A stretch of 48,673 bases of DNA. It comes from Cupriavidus neocaledonicus. Its GTDB lineage: Bacteria; Pseudomonadota; Gammaproteobacteria; Burkholderiales; Burkholderiaceae. Position 1 is the stretch's first letter. Every line of letters begins with the position of its first letter. The position numbers and the translations under genes were made by a program. Below the pieces are notes generated by a model. The model was not told the DNA's origin. It was given only the letters and a program-made list of their open reading frames with translations, and ran no database searches. Positions 41,653 through 48,673 of this stretch are shown here, one piece after another. Location: positions 1-48,673 of the forward strand of contig NZ_AQUR01000069.1 of the NCBI RefSeq assembly GCF_000372525.1, read 5' to 3'.

Positions 41653-41735
41653 GGTGCTTCTCCTGAAGTCCTGCCACACGGGATTCCGCCCAGTGGGGCG
41701 AACCCACCGGGCAGAGTTGAAAGGAACGCCACCAT
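41653..41735 (-). promoter_or_regulatory. Leader switch, divergent copy
   Basis: Minus strand: TTTCAACTC, TGCCCGGTGGGTTCG, CCCCACTGGGCGG, AATCCC, then CAGGAGAAGCACC-ATG. Two G/C hairpins and the GGGTTC/GGAATCCC arms are present; anti-SD pairing is less clear than elsewhere. Confidence 0.5.
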
Positions 41736-41751
41736 TCGGGTGGCGAAAATG

Positions 41752-42834
41752 TCAGGCAGCGATTGCCTGTTGGGAGATCAGACGCAACCGGTGTACGGTT
41801 CGCCATTCGTCGCAGTAATCCGTGCCTCGGACCTTCGGCCGATGCAGCACAACGGTGAAGCCATTGGCGCGCAAGCGCTTCTGGAGGGCGAGCGCGTCGG
41901 CCATACCCGGTGACTTGCCAGTCCTCGGGTCCACCTTGTCAAAATCGGCGAAGATGTGCACGGTATGGATGCCCATACCGTCTGGCACTACGAACTTGCT
42001 CAAGAGCACGCGGTTCAAGCACGACCAGGTCGGAATCCGGAACAGCATGTACGCCGCATAGGCATTCTCGATGCCCTCCGCAACGCCAATCGCTCCATCG
42101 CGAGGCGACATCAGCCGTACAGCGCCGCCATCAAGCGGCAAGGCGCCCGGATAATTTCGCTTGCTTGGAAGGATCTCGCCGTCCTCCGACACGACTATCG
42201 CCTTCTCTGGCTTGGCCGGGTGCAACGATGTTCTGTGAACCGTAGCAATCCGGCCGTCGTGCAGCTGGTACTCAGCAATCATCGTTGGGTACCGCCCGAC
42301 AATGCTCCCGTTGTGCCAGTAATCCTGCACGGCCAGCCGCAGTCCATGTGGCAGCGGAGCGCGCAGCCCTGGAACTCTGGCGGCGAGATAGCGCATGGCA
42401 TGGTCACCAGCCGCGACCGGAGTCGAGCTGGTGACCTGCTTTATGACGCGGCGCATCAAAACGGAAGCGCTTCCCTTGCTGCGCTGCCGGCATGCCGGCC
42501 TGATGGCAGACATCTTCGCTGGCAACGGCTCGCCGCCCTCCCCATTGAGTCGCCGCTGCAACTCAAGGTACGACATGCCGGTGTAGCGACAGACCAGCTC
42601 GATGCCGTCGCCCGCTTTGGGACCACCGGCATCGCACTTGCGGCACACCCAGTCACCGCGGCCCCGCTTGTTGTCGTAGGTAAATCTGTCTGTGCCGTCT
42701 CCGCAGATCGGGCACGGACCAGGGCGACCTCGCCAGAAGGCGTCTGTGAGGACGTCGGCGGGCAGGTACTGCGCAACCAGAGCGTCCCAGTGAGCGGGCG
42801 TCCAGTTCTTCACGATATCACTCAGCTTTTTCAT
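41752..42834 (-). CDS. DNA primase-type protein (zinc ribbon plus Toprim)
   Basis: 360 residues from MKKLSDIVKNWTPAHWDALV. Zinc ribbon C41-x2-C44 ... C64-x2-C67 (CPICGDGTDRF, WVCRKC) as in primase-helicase N-termini, and a Toprim domain with E253 (VAEGIEN) and D297/D299 (FADFD). Likely makes RNA primers for replication or transfer of the element. No helicase domain is fused. Neighbouring ssb fits a replication module. Confidence 0.87.
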   Translation of the reverse strand: MKKLSDIVKNWTPAHWDALVAQYLPADVLTDAFWRGRPGPCPICGDGTDRFTYDNKRGRGDWVCRKCDAGGPKAGDGIELVCRYTGMSYLELQRRLNGEGGEPLPAKMSAIRPACRQRSKGSASVLMRRVIKQVTSSTPVAAGDHAMRYLAARVPGLRAPLPHGLRLAVQDYWHNGSIVGRYPTMIAEYQLHDGRIATVHRTSLHPAKPEKAIVVSEDGEILPSKRNYPGALPLDGGAVRLMSPRDGAIGVAEGIENAYAAYMLFRIPTWSCLNRVLLSKFVVPDGMGIHTVHIFADFDKVDPRTGKSPGMADALALQKRLRANGFTVVLHRPKVRGTDYCDEWRTVHRLRLISQQAIAA

Positions 42835-42880
42835 GGGATGGCTCCGTGTGGAGAGTGGTCGATGCCTGAGACAGGCGAAG
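42835..42880 (-). promoter_or_regulatory. Compact leader with covarying P1
   Basis: Minus strand: CCTTC, P1 GCCTG-TCT-CAGGC (42864-42876), ATCGACC, ACT, hairpin CTCC-ACAC-GGAG, CCATCCC, ATG. Here P1 has different bases on both arms but still pairs, the loop and ATCGACC are kept, and the SD itself is in a hairpin. Confidence 0.78.
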
Positions 42881-42990
42881 GAACGCTTGCTCAAAGGACA
42901 TCCCGGCTGCGTGAGGCGCCAGAATGTCTTTTCAGCACAGCGATTGGATCGGGGGGGAGAAACGGGTGTGGCGCGAAGCCGAAGATGAGG

Positions 42991-43022
42991 TGCATGCTCC
43001 CGCGGATTCGCGGGAGCATGCA
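42991..43022 (-). terminator. Strong hairpin after ssb
   Basis: 14-bp perfect stem TGCATGCTCCCGCG/CGCGGGAGCATGCA just past the ssb stop. No T-run on the minus strand, so termination would be Rho-assisted or the hairpin protects the mRNA end. Confidence 0.6.
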
Positions 43023-43044
43023 TATAGCTGCCACTTATGGCTTG

Positions 43045-43554
43045 TCAGAACGGAATCTGATCATCATCCATATCTTCGAAGCCATGCGACGGCGCCTGCT
43101 GCGGGCGGCGACTTTGGCCGCGTCGGCCACCACCATTGCCGCCCTCACTGCCGCCGGCTTGGCGGCCTTCTTGCGACTGGCGGCCATAGCCATCGTCGCC
43201 GTCATCGTTCGACGATCCGCCGCGGCCACCCAGCATTTGCATCTGATCGGCAACGATCTCGGTGCTGTACTTGTCCTGGCCCGACTGATCCTGCCACTTG
43301 CGGGTGCGAATGCGTCCCTCAATATAAACGGAGGAGCCCTTCTTCAGGTATTGCCCTGCGATCTCAGCCAGCTTGCCGAAGAACGAAATGCGGTGCCATT
43401 CAGTGGCTTCCTTCATCTCGCCGCTCTGCTTGTCCTTATAGCGATCGGTGGTAGCGATACGAATATTGGCCACAGCGTCCCCGCTGGGCATGTAGCGAAC
43501 CTCAGGATCTGCCCCGAGATTGCCAACGAGAATGACTTTGTTCACGGATGCCAT
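43045..43554 (-). CDS. ssb: Single-stranded DNA-binding protein
   Basis: 169 residues. OB-fold with [20 protein letters not shown] and [20 protein letters not shown]; Gly/Arg/Gln-rich linker; acidic tip DMDDDQIPF for partner binding. Plasmid-borne SSB supports replication and establishment after transfer. SD AAGGAAG. Confidence 0.97.
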   Translation of the reverse strand: MASVNKVILVGNLGADPEVRYMPSGDAVANIRIATTDRYKDKQSGEMKEATEWHRISFFGKLAEIAGQYLKKGSSVYIEGRIRTRKWQDQSGQDKYSTEIVADQMQMLGGRGGSSNDDGDDGYGRQSQEGRQAGGSEGGNGGGRRGQSRRPQQAPSHGFEDMDDDQIPF

Positions 43555-43566
43555 GTTGCTTCCTTG

Positions 43567-44361
43567 TTAATGAATGCGATTGACTTGCCAGACCCAACGG
43601 TCCCAGAGTTTCTGTTCCCCAGTCTCGGGGTCAAGAACAGGGCGGCCGGTCGCATGGTTGAAGGCGGGCACCTTCTCCTTGTGCAAGCGCTTGATGCCTA
43701 CGCGGTCGCCGATTTTGCAAGCGGCGTCGGCCAGGGCATCTTTCAAACCTTCGCCCTGCAATGTCCTTTCGCCGGCGTGGGTGTCCAACTTCACCGCGAA
43801 GGAGGTGTATGTCGCCTTGCCGCCAGGTTTGCGGTTCGGGAACTCCATTTCACCCCACTCGACCAGCTTGCCAACGGTATAGTTCGAGCGCGACGCGTTA
43901 CCGTCAGAGCGAGGTTCGGTTTTGGCAGGTCGGTGGTCTGGGCGCTGATGCTGTGCAGTCCGCGGTCCCCGAGATTCCCTTGACTCATCCGAACCCTTCG
44001 ACTGTGGAAGCGGAGCGGCGCTCGCCCCCTCTTTCGCCTGGCGCATGACGGCTTCGGCAACGGACTGCGGTGTCACGCATTCCCCATCGTACCTGCCGAG
44101 CTTGTGCCAGCGCGGAACGACCTCGGGAAGAACCTTGTGGCCGAACGCCGTGTGCTGAATGCTGCGATCAAACACGGCAACGAAGTGAACGACGTGGTCG
44201 CCTTCGTCCCGAAAGAGATTTGGGACGCCATTGATGAGGATTTGAAACTCGTTGTCCGCGCCCGTGCCGACGGGAACTTCATTGGCGGCCCGAGACGCCA
44301 CTACTGGCGGTTGGCCCAGGATAGTGGCGACTGCCCGCTTGAGTACTCCGAAGAGAGTCAT
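43567..44361 (-). CDS. Hypothetical plasmid protein with C-terminal TraC/KfrB-like domain
   Basis: 264 residues: N-terminal part resembling a small fold (EFQILINGVPNLFRDEGDHV), a charged disordered middle (residues 105-160), and a C-terminal beta-rich module (KLVEWGEMEFPN, SFAVKLDTHAGERTLQGEGL, ACKIGDRVGIKRLHKEKVPA) of the kind found at the ends of plasmid relaxases, TraC-type primases and zeta-toxin fusions. Weak SD. Cotranscribed with ssb 12 nt downstream. Confidence 0.65.
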   Translation of the reverse strand: MTLFGVLKRAVATILGQPPVVASRAANEVPVGTGADNEFQILINGVPNLFRDEGDHVVHFVAVFDRSIQHTAFGHKVLPEVVPRWHKLGRYDGECVTPQSVAEAVMRQAKEGASAAPLPQSKGSDESRESRGPRTAQHQRPDHRPAKTEPRSDGNASRSNYTVGKLVEWGEMEFPNRKPGGKATYTSFAVKLDTHAGERTLQGEGLKDALADAACKIGDRVGIKRLHKEKVPAFNHATGRPVLDPETGEQKLWDRWVWQVNRIH

Positions 44362-44370
44362 GGTAATTGG

Positions 44371-44799
44371 TTACAGAAGAGACCCGCAGCACAACCGCTT
44401 TACTCCTTCGAGGTCTGCTTTCAGGCGGGCGTTGTTGAGAATCACATCCTGCAAGACTTCCGGGCTTACCCCGCAAACCGCGCAGACATAGGTGTAGGGA
44501 AGCGCTCCGTCCCAGTATCCGAAGATCCAGCCGATCGTCATGGAATATTCCTCCAAATCGAGCGCCTTGTTCCGCATACGGGCTCGCAAGAGCTCAGCAC
44601 AGTCGATCAGGGATTCGGGCATGTTGTCGCCTCGGCGGCTGTCACAGGCCAGGCTGATGAGCGCGTCGACCATCTGCTCGCGTACCGAGTCGCTCCAGAG
44701 CGAAGGGTCCGGCAACGGGTCAATCTTGGGTGGGGGCACAACGATGGCAGCCGCTTCATCGAAGAAGTCCAGCTGCCACCCTGCTGTCATTGTTTCCAT
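44371..44799 (-). CDS. Hypothetical protein (142 aa)
   Basis: METMTAGWQLDFFDEAAAIV, Pro-rich linker, then a helical domain (WSDSVREQMVDALISLACDS, YSMTIGWIFGYWDG) and a Cys-containing end (VCAVCGVSPE). Start follows the leader SD copy GGAGACCATC. Not recognised. Confidence 0.72.
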   Translation of the reverse strand: METMTAGWQLDFFDEAAAIVVPPPKIDPLPDPSLWSDSVREQMVDALISLACDSRRGDNMPESLIDCAELLRARMRNKALDLEEYSMTIGWIFGYWDGALPYTYVCAVCGVSPEVLQDVILNNARLKADLEGVKRLCCGSLL

Positions 44800-44890
44800 G
44801 ATGGTCTCCGGACAGGCACCCGGAGACCCACCTGTCGGCGGGTAACGGGTTCCCGCGACAGGTGGAAGCCGCCCGAGAACCGGGCGGCGA
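44800..44890 (-). promoter_or_regulatory. Leader switch with 8-bp perfect anti-SD/SD pair
   Basis: Minus strand: GCCGCCCGG/CCGGGCGGC hairpin, outer stem CCACCTGTCG/CGACAGGTGG enclosing CGGGAACCCGTTACCCG, anti-SD GGGTCTCCG, spacer, SD copy CGGAGACC, ATC, ATG. The anti-SD matches the SD copy over 8 bp. Confidence 0.78.
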
Positions 44891-44896
44891 GGGAGG

Positions 44897-45205
44897 TCAG
44901 GAACGATCGTGCGTTCCAGTGCGACAGATTGGCGTCACCACAGCCGAGCGTGCGTAATTCTGCTCGGGCGGTTCGGCGACCTGGTCATTCGTCGGTTTCG
45001 GCTTGGAGTCATGCTCCGGCATCGAAACCTTCGGCGCAGCTGGTACAGCCTTGCCCCACTGCAGCACCTTCTCCTTCAGGTAGAAGAAGCCGACAGCGGC
45101 AAGAAACACACCAACAATGAATGACTGCGAAGCCAGATACAGCGCCATGCAAAAAGCAAAGAGCTTGAGCGGGCGCGCGATCATGTTTTTGGCAAAGGAT
45201 TCCAT
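44897..45205 (-). CDS. Membrane protein with two N-terminal helices (102 aa)
   Basis: MESFAKNMIARPLKLFAFCM, hydrophobic segments LFAFCMALYLASQSFIVGVF and LAAVGFFYL, then a charged Pro/Lys-rich cytoplasmic or periplasmic tail. Leader SD copy GAGAAACC lies directly upstream. Function unknown. First gene of this leftward unit. Confidence 0.75.
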   Translation of the reverse strand: MESFAKNMIARPLKLFAFCMALYLASQSFIVGVFLAAVGFFYLKEKVLQWGKAVPAAPKVSMPEHDSKPKPTNDQVAEPPEQNYARSAVVTPICRTGTHDRS

Positions 45206-45460
45206 GGTTTCTCACGAGAAACGATTTAAAGGGATTTCCTGGCGGATGCCAGGCGATTATTCGATGCTCGGAAGAGCAAGGAATCCAATGAGGCGCGACT
45301 GCTCGGCAACGCGCTTGCGACATGTCATGCATGTCGTAAGGACGCTGCTCGCGTGCGAAGAAAGGGGATGGGGCGGGCCGCGCAAAGGAAGGCCAGTGAG
45401 GCCCACGCGGAATGTCAGTTTGGTCTGACCGCCATGTCGATGCGTCATAGACGCTAGAGG
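45206..45460 (-). promoter_or_regulatory. Long 5' leader of the 41.4-45.2 kb unit
   Basis: P1 GCGTC-TAT-GACGC (45442-45454) and ATCGACA about 240 nt upstream; close to the start a hairpin CCTGG/CCAGG, AAATCCC, anti-SD GTTTCTC and SD copy GAGAAAC (7-bp perfect) before ATG. The two halves are far apart as at the DUF932 gene. Confidence 0.65.
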
Positions 45461-45561
45461 TATCCGCACTCTACACGGCTTGGGAAAGCATGACAAGCGC
45501 CGCCCCGGCGCTTTCGATTTGCCTTCAAATCACAAGCCGACGTCCTGAGCTTTCGCCAAAT

Positions 45562-45585
45562 TTGGAAGGAACATGTTCCTTCCAA
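45562..45585. promoter_or_regulatory. 24-bp perfect palindrome, copy 3 of the GGAACATGTTCC site
   Basis: TTGGAAGGAACA and its exact complement. The core equals the copies at 2552 and 36515, here extended to a perfect 24-mer. It lies between divergent units: 230 bp before the 45807 promoter and about 100 bp past the leftward leader. Confidence 0.6.
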
Positions 45586-45806
45586 CGACCCTCGCTCAAG
45601 GCCAGGTTGTATATACAAGTGCCCCCATCTTAAGGGGGTGCTACCTCAAATCCAGTTAATGTCTGTCGATAAAAAGTGAGGCAAAGCGCTGCTGATTTGA
45701 GCTTGACTTTCGAAAGACACCTGATTTTCCTGAGCTTTCGTGACATTCCGATGCTCAAACTCGGCATAAGCTTCCATCCGAAGATCGCTGCACCCGTTTC
45801 ATCAGC
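45586..45806. other. Divergent intergenic region
   Basis: No gene seen. Relatively AT-rich. Contains a short hairpin GCCCCC/GGGGGT (near 45622-45641) and TTGTATATACAA (45603-45614), a 12-bp perfect palindrome that could be another operator. Confidence 0.4.
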
Positions 45807-45833
45807 TTGACACTTGCTCCTAGCGTGTACGTT
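45807..45833 (+). promoter_or_regulatory. Promoter with 15-bp spacer (45886 operon)
   Basis: TTGACA, 15 bp, TACGTT, 52 nt before the ATG at 45886. Confidence 0.45.
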
Positions 45834-45885
45834 GAAGTGGCTGCCGCGATCGCCGGGGCCGCAACAACTTTCCGTAAGGGCAACA

Positions 45886-47049
45886 ATGAAGAAGAAAGAA
45901 GAAGAGAAACGCGAGTTCAATCTCATCGACCCGAAGCCGCCCGTATTGCGCGAGCTGGCGATCCAGCAACTGGGTCACTATGTCGATGCCGGCGCGATCG
46001 GCCGGATCGTGCAAGCCGCGCAAGAGATCGAACTCTCACGCAAGCGGATCCTCAGTGAACATACCGCCATCGGCTCTCGCCTATTCCAGATCTACCACGT
46101 GATCCTCACGTGTGTGCAGAAGCGTCTGGGCGACACCCCCCGCGCTCGCCAGGAAGCCGATGACAACTTGTACAACTTCGCGGTGCGCGCCCTGCGCATT
46201 TCCCGCGCCTCTGCGATCAAGTATCTGCAGGCATTTCATCACTTCTCCGAGAACAGCGATGCCTTGACGTTTCTGAACCTGGGGGAGCTGACGATTCTCA
46301 AGCGGTCGGACATCACGCCAGAGGAAGTGCAGCGGTTCATCGATGCTCGCAAGGACGACGAACCCTATTCGCGCAAGGAAATCGTCCCATACATCGAATG
46401 GTCTCGACGCACCCACCAGGAACTCAATCACGTCATGGCGACGCTGGAGGCGGCGGAAGAACAGTTGAACGAGAGCCTGGAGCGCCAGCGCGATCTCGAA
46501 GCCCAGATGCGCCACATGCGCGAACAGATGACATCCTCCGACGCGCAATCTGCGGCGCAAAAGGAGCAGCTTGACCGAACCTCCGCGGCGCTCTCGTCGC
46601 AGGCTGGGGCCATGGAAAGCCTGCAGCATTCCATTAAGCGCTTGACGGACGAACGACAGGCCTTGCAGAAGGCATTGGCCGAGTCGAAGATCCGGGAGGT
46701 TGTGAAGGAGATCAAGGTCGAGGTCATTCCTCCCGAGTACAAGACCATCGCCGATGCCGTCATAGACGGAAGCGGCAAACTTGAAGCGCTCAATGCGCAG
46801 ATCAAGGATGCCGAACTGCGCCTCTCCGCTGTCAACAATAAGATCGAACGCCATGAAGCCAAGTCGGCCGACTCGCGGAGTCTGTCACTACGCATTGACG
46901 GCCTGAAAGCGGATCTCGATGATGCGCTCGCGAAATTCCGAGGCGCCGTCAAAGCCATCAAGGTCAAAGAGCATGCCCCCGCGCTGGTGTCCTTGCGCCG
47001 CACTGTGGAAGCCTTCCACAACGAACTGATCGCCATCACTGGAGCCTGA
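45886..47049 (+). CDS. Coiled-coil protein (387 aa), unknown function
   Basis: Start MKKKEEEKREFNLIDPKPPV with SD TAAGGG. Residues 1-150 are globular and helical; residues 180-270 and 295-360 are long coiled coils (LERQRDLEAQMRHMREQMTS, LQHSIKRLTDERQALQKALA). The architecture resembles KfrA-like plasmid proteins, which bind DNA by an N-terminal domain and polymerise through the coil, but I see no clear HTH. Next gene follows after 1 nt. Confidence 0.78.
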   Translation: MKKKEEEKREFNLIDPKPPVLRELAIQQLGHYVDAGAIGRIVQAAQEIELSRKRILSEHTAIGSRLFQIYHVILTCVQKRLGDTPRARQEADDNLYNFAVRALRISRASAIKYLQAFHHFSENSDALTFLNLGELTILKRSDITPEEVQRFIDARKDDEPYSRKEIVPYIEWSRRTHQELNHVMATLEAAEEQLNESLERQRDLEAQMRHMREQMTSSDAQSAAQKEQLDRTSAALSSQAGAMESLQHSIKRLTDERQALQKALAESKIREVVKEIKVEVIPPEYKTIADAVIDGSGKLEALNAQIKDAELRLSAVNNKIERHEAKSADSRSLSLRIDGLKADLDDALAKFRGAVKAIKVKEHAPALVSLRRTVEAFHNELIAITGA

Positions 47050-47050
47050 C

Positions 47051-48223
47051 ATGCAAACCACCCCGACCCGTTCTATCTACGAGCAGTTCGTCTTGCCAGC
47101 CTGGGTGCGCGATCGTGTGCTTGCGGCCAATCTGCGAATCAACAACTACGTCCTGAATGCCGTTACGGTGCATCCAACGCTGGAAAGCATCTTCAGGGTA
47201 TCGAGCGAAAACCTTCGCTCGCTGCGTGACGACCTGTACCAGTCGGCGAAGATTCTGGGAACGCCGTTCCTCGCTTACGCACCAACGCTCACAACCATCG
47301 ATGACTGGCGATCCTTCATCGAAGGACGGATGCCGACCGCCACAATGGAGCGGCTCAAGACTGGCCTGCCCCGCAATCTGTCAGTGGTGGACCGGTTGGC
47401 GCTCGAGCATACGAACCGCGCGTACATCAATGCCATGTACGACCTTCTCAACATGTCGGTATTGGCGGCGCCTCTGATCGGCATCTCCAACGAGTTGGCC
47501 GCGTACATGCGGTCGGTTCCTCAGCACGAACTCGACGTGGCTATCACCGAGCGGCTGGTGCCGCTATTCCACTGGCGCTTCGCGGACGAGATGTTCTGGT
47601 TGGAGAGTCACTCCGGCCGGTTATCGCGGGAAATGATCTCCCACTATCTGATGGAAACGTCGCCGCTTCGGACTGACCGCCTGGCGCACTCTGGCGTCTG
47701 GGGCAACTTCCGGCTCGAAACGTTTGTGCGCGACGCCCTCTCCGAGGCATTCCTGGCTCTCAGTTGTCGCGCCATGAGCGTCTCATCATTGTTCAATATC
47801 ACCATCGAGACCACGCGGAAGACCTATCAGAGGTTGCATGGCAAACCATCGCCACCCGGCCAGCCGCCGTCATCGCTAATGTGGTACCTGGATTCCGCGC
47901 AGCGCCGCGTTCAGTCGACTTTCCAGATCTGGCTGTTTCGATCGGCGATCGCCTGTGACGTGTCGACACCCGAAAGCTTCGTCGCGACCCTTGACATCCA
48001 TCGCGCGTTCTTCTCGGACGACTGCAAGGTGCCACCCGAGCGGTCGCTGCATCTGGCCCGCTCCATGTCGATGCACGAAGAGCTCGCGGTCTGGCCCTGC
48101 CGAAAGTGCGGGACGCCGTACCTGGCTTCGAACTCCTCCGCGAAGATCGAGCTTTCGCAGTCATTTCTGTGCCCTTGCTGCAACGGGTCTTTGACGGCTT
48201 CACGGGGCAGGCGTCGGAACTGA
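47051..48223 (+). CDS. FlhC-like zinc regulator, double normal length
   Basis: 390 residues. The last 110 residues follow the FlhC plan: helical YLDSAQRRVQSTFQIWLFRS, the S-F-x(7)-D-x(2)-R-A-F region, and a four-Cys zinc site C-x2-C ... C-x2-C (CRKCGTPYL, CPCC). FlhC is about 190 aa; the extra N-terminal 200 residues are unknown. Likely a DNA-binding regulator acting with the coiled-coil protein, its immediate neighbour. Confidence 0.65.
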   Translation: MQTTPTRSIYEQFVLPAWVRDRVLAANLRINNYVLNAVTVHPTLESIFRVSSENLRSLRDDLYQSAKILGTPFLAYAPTLTTIDDWRSFIEGRMPTATMERLKTGLPRNLSVVDRLALEHTNRAYINAMYDLLNMSVLAAPLIGISNELAAYMRSVPQHELDVAITERLVPLFHWRFADEMFWLESHSGRLSREMISHYLMETSPLRTDRLAHSGVWGNFRLETFVRDALSEAFLALSCRAMSVSSLFNITIETTRKTYQRLHGKPSPPGQPPSSLMWYLDSAQRRVQSTFQIWLFRSAIACDVSTPESFVATLDIHRAFFSDDCKVPPERSLHLARSMSMHEELAVWPCRKCGTPYLASNSSAKIELSQSFLCPCCNGSLTASRGRRRN

Positions 48224-48350
48224 CCGCGCATCAGCAACAGTCGCCGAAGCACCCCTCTCCGTACCCTTCGATTGACGGGTTGTCTTTTCAGCGATCATAG
48301 CCAAGAATCGCAAGCGCCAGAAATTTGACCCTTCTCGGCCTTCTCAATAC

Positions 48351-48383
48351 GGCGGCTTCCTCTTGGGGCCGCCGTCTTTTTTT
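48351..48383 (+). terminator. Terminator of the FlhC-like operon
   Basis: GGCGGC-N11-GCCGCC, GTC and seven T. The IS end begins at the next base. Confidence 0.85.
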
Positions 48384-48401
48384 GGTTCATCGAGGAATTC
48401 C
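48384..48401. repeat. Candidate terminal inverted repeat of the ISL3 element (transposase 3' side)
   Basis: GGTTCATCGAGGAATTCC, imperfect inverse of the repeat at 281-297. The transposase stop codon lies inside it. Confidence 0.5.
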
Positions 48402-48673
48402 GGGGAAGGCTGCGCGGATTTTGAGGAAGAAGTATTCCTCGTCGCGATAGCCGTACGCGCGGCGCTTGATGACCTTGATGGTGTTGTTGATGCCTTCGAC
48501 CACGCTGGTGTTCAATGGGTGGCGGCAGCGGGCCAAGATGCCATGCCAGTAGCCTTGCAGGCGCTTCGCAAACAACTCCAGGGCAGGTATTCGGCTCTGC
48601 CGAGCCTGCTCGCACCATTGCTCCCAAGCTTTTTGCGCCCACGCCGGGCGGCGGTAGAACCATAGCCGCTTTA
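48387..48673 (-). CDS. ISL3-family transposase, C-terminal part, cut by window edge
   Basis: About 95 residues on the minus strand ending in the family signature NTSVVEGINNTIKVIKRRAY, GYRDEEYFFLKIRA. The conserved E-G-x-N-N-x-I-K box holds the third catalytic acid of the DDE site. It enters from beyond the right edge. If the window were joined end to end the frame would be kept, but some 200 residues of the transposase would be missing. Confidence 0.88.
   Translation of the reverse strand, partial: KRLWFYRRPAWAQKAWEQWCEQARQSRIPALELFAKRLQGYWHGILARCRHPLNTSVVEGINNTIKVIKRRAYGYRDEEYFFLKIRAAFPGIPR

Noticed and set aside
41956..43983. A 675-codon plus-strand frame
   Set aside because: Antisense across primase, ssb and part of the next gene, all of which are recognisable on the minus strand.
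1..48673. CRISPR array or tRNA/rRNA genes
   Set aside because: No regularly spaced identical repeats with unique spacers and no cloverleaf or rRNA sequence were seen. The parC heptamers are 10-11 bp apart and are not spacers.

Overview
The window reads as an accessory replicon segment (plasmid or plasmid-like integrative element) from a GC-rich betaproteobacterium, most likely Burkholderiales of the Cupriavidus/Ralstonia/Burkholderia group. This is inferred from codon use and from gene families that usually travel together on such replicons: the complete seven-gene PRTRC cassette, DUF932, DUF1173, DUF5131, a fused methylase-helicase, ParM/ParR, SSB, a primase, HU and a tyrosine recombinase. 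There is no rRNA, tRNA or housekeeping metabolism. No relaxase or type IV secretion gene is visible. Both ends lie inside an ISL3-family transposase in the same orientation (N-terminal part at the left edge, C-terminal part at the right edge), so the window looks like a contig cut at a repeated IS.

Layout. 1-300 is the IS edge. 0.9-2.6 kb is a plus-strand trio ending in a bactofilin. 2.6-9.9 kb is a leftward run of DUF932 and mostly unknown genes. 10.05-15.9 kb is the leftward PRTRC cassette (ParB, E, C, F, B, A, ThiF), a predicted ubiquitin-like conjugation system with E1-, E2-, Ub- and JAMM-like members. 16-20.8 kb is an inserted-looking block with a GNAT-like gene and an 885-residue SMC-like ATPase with a zinc hook. 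20.9-28.2 kb is leftward again: methylase-helicase, paralogous unknown genes and an orphan MazE-like antitoxin. 28.3-36.5 kb is rightward: a frameshifted UvrD-type helicase, DUF1173, DUF5131, a DNA methyltransferase, a Lar-like protein and a broken NUC1 nuclease. 36.6-38.7 kb holds HU and a tyrosine recombinase carrying a Fis-type HTH. 39.5-41.4 kb is a type II partition locus (parC repeats, parM, parR). 41.4-45.2 kb is leftward: primase, SSB and small genes. 45.9-48.2 kb is a coiled-coil protein followed by an FlhC-like regulator.

The most striking signal is not a gene. Many unrelated leftward genes are preceded by the same kind of structured 5' leader. Its upstream part is a small stem (usually GCGTC-N3-GACGC) followed by the conserved single-stranded string ATCGACC, then a second stem of variable sequence and a pyrimidine-rich stretch. 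Its downstream part is CCC-N2-4-GGG, CCC-N2-4-GGGG, an anti-Shine-Dalgarno strand, and a Shine-Dalgarno copy just before the start codon. The anti-SD strand can pair either with an upstream copy or with the SD copy. The sequence of these arms changes from gene to gene while complementarity is kept. I read this as a family of RNA switches coordinating translation of this element's leftward genes. The plus-strand genes lack it and several instead share a promoter with an unusually short 15-bp spacer. A 16-bp sequence centred on the palindrome GGAACATGTTCC occurs three times at transcription-unit boundaries and is a candidate binding site for an element-encoded protein.
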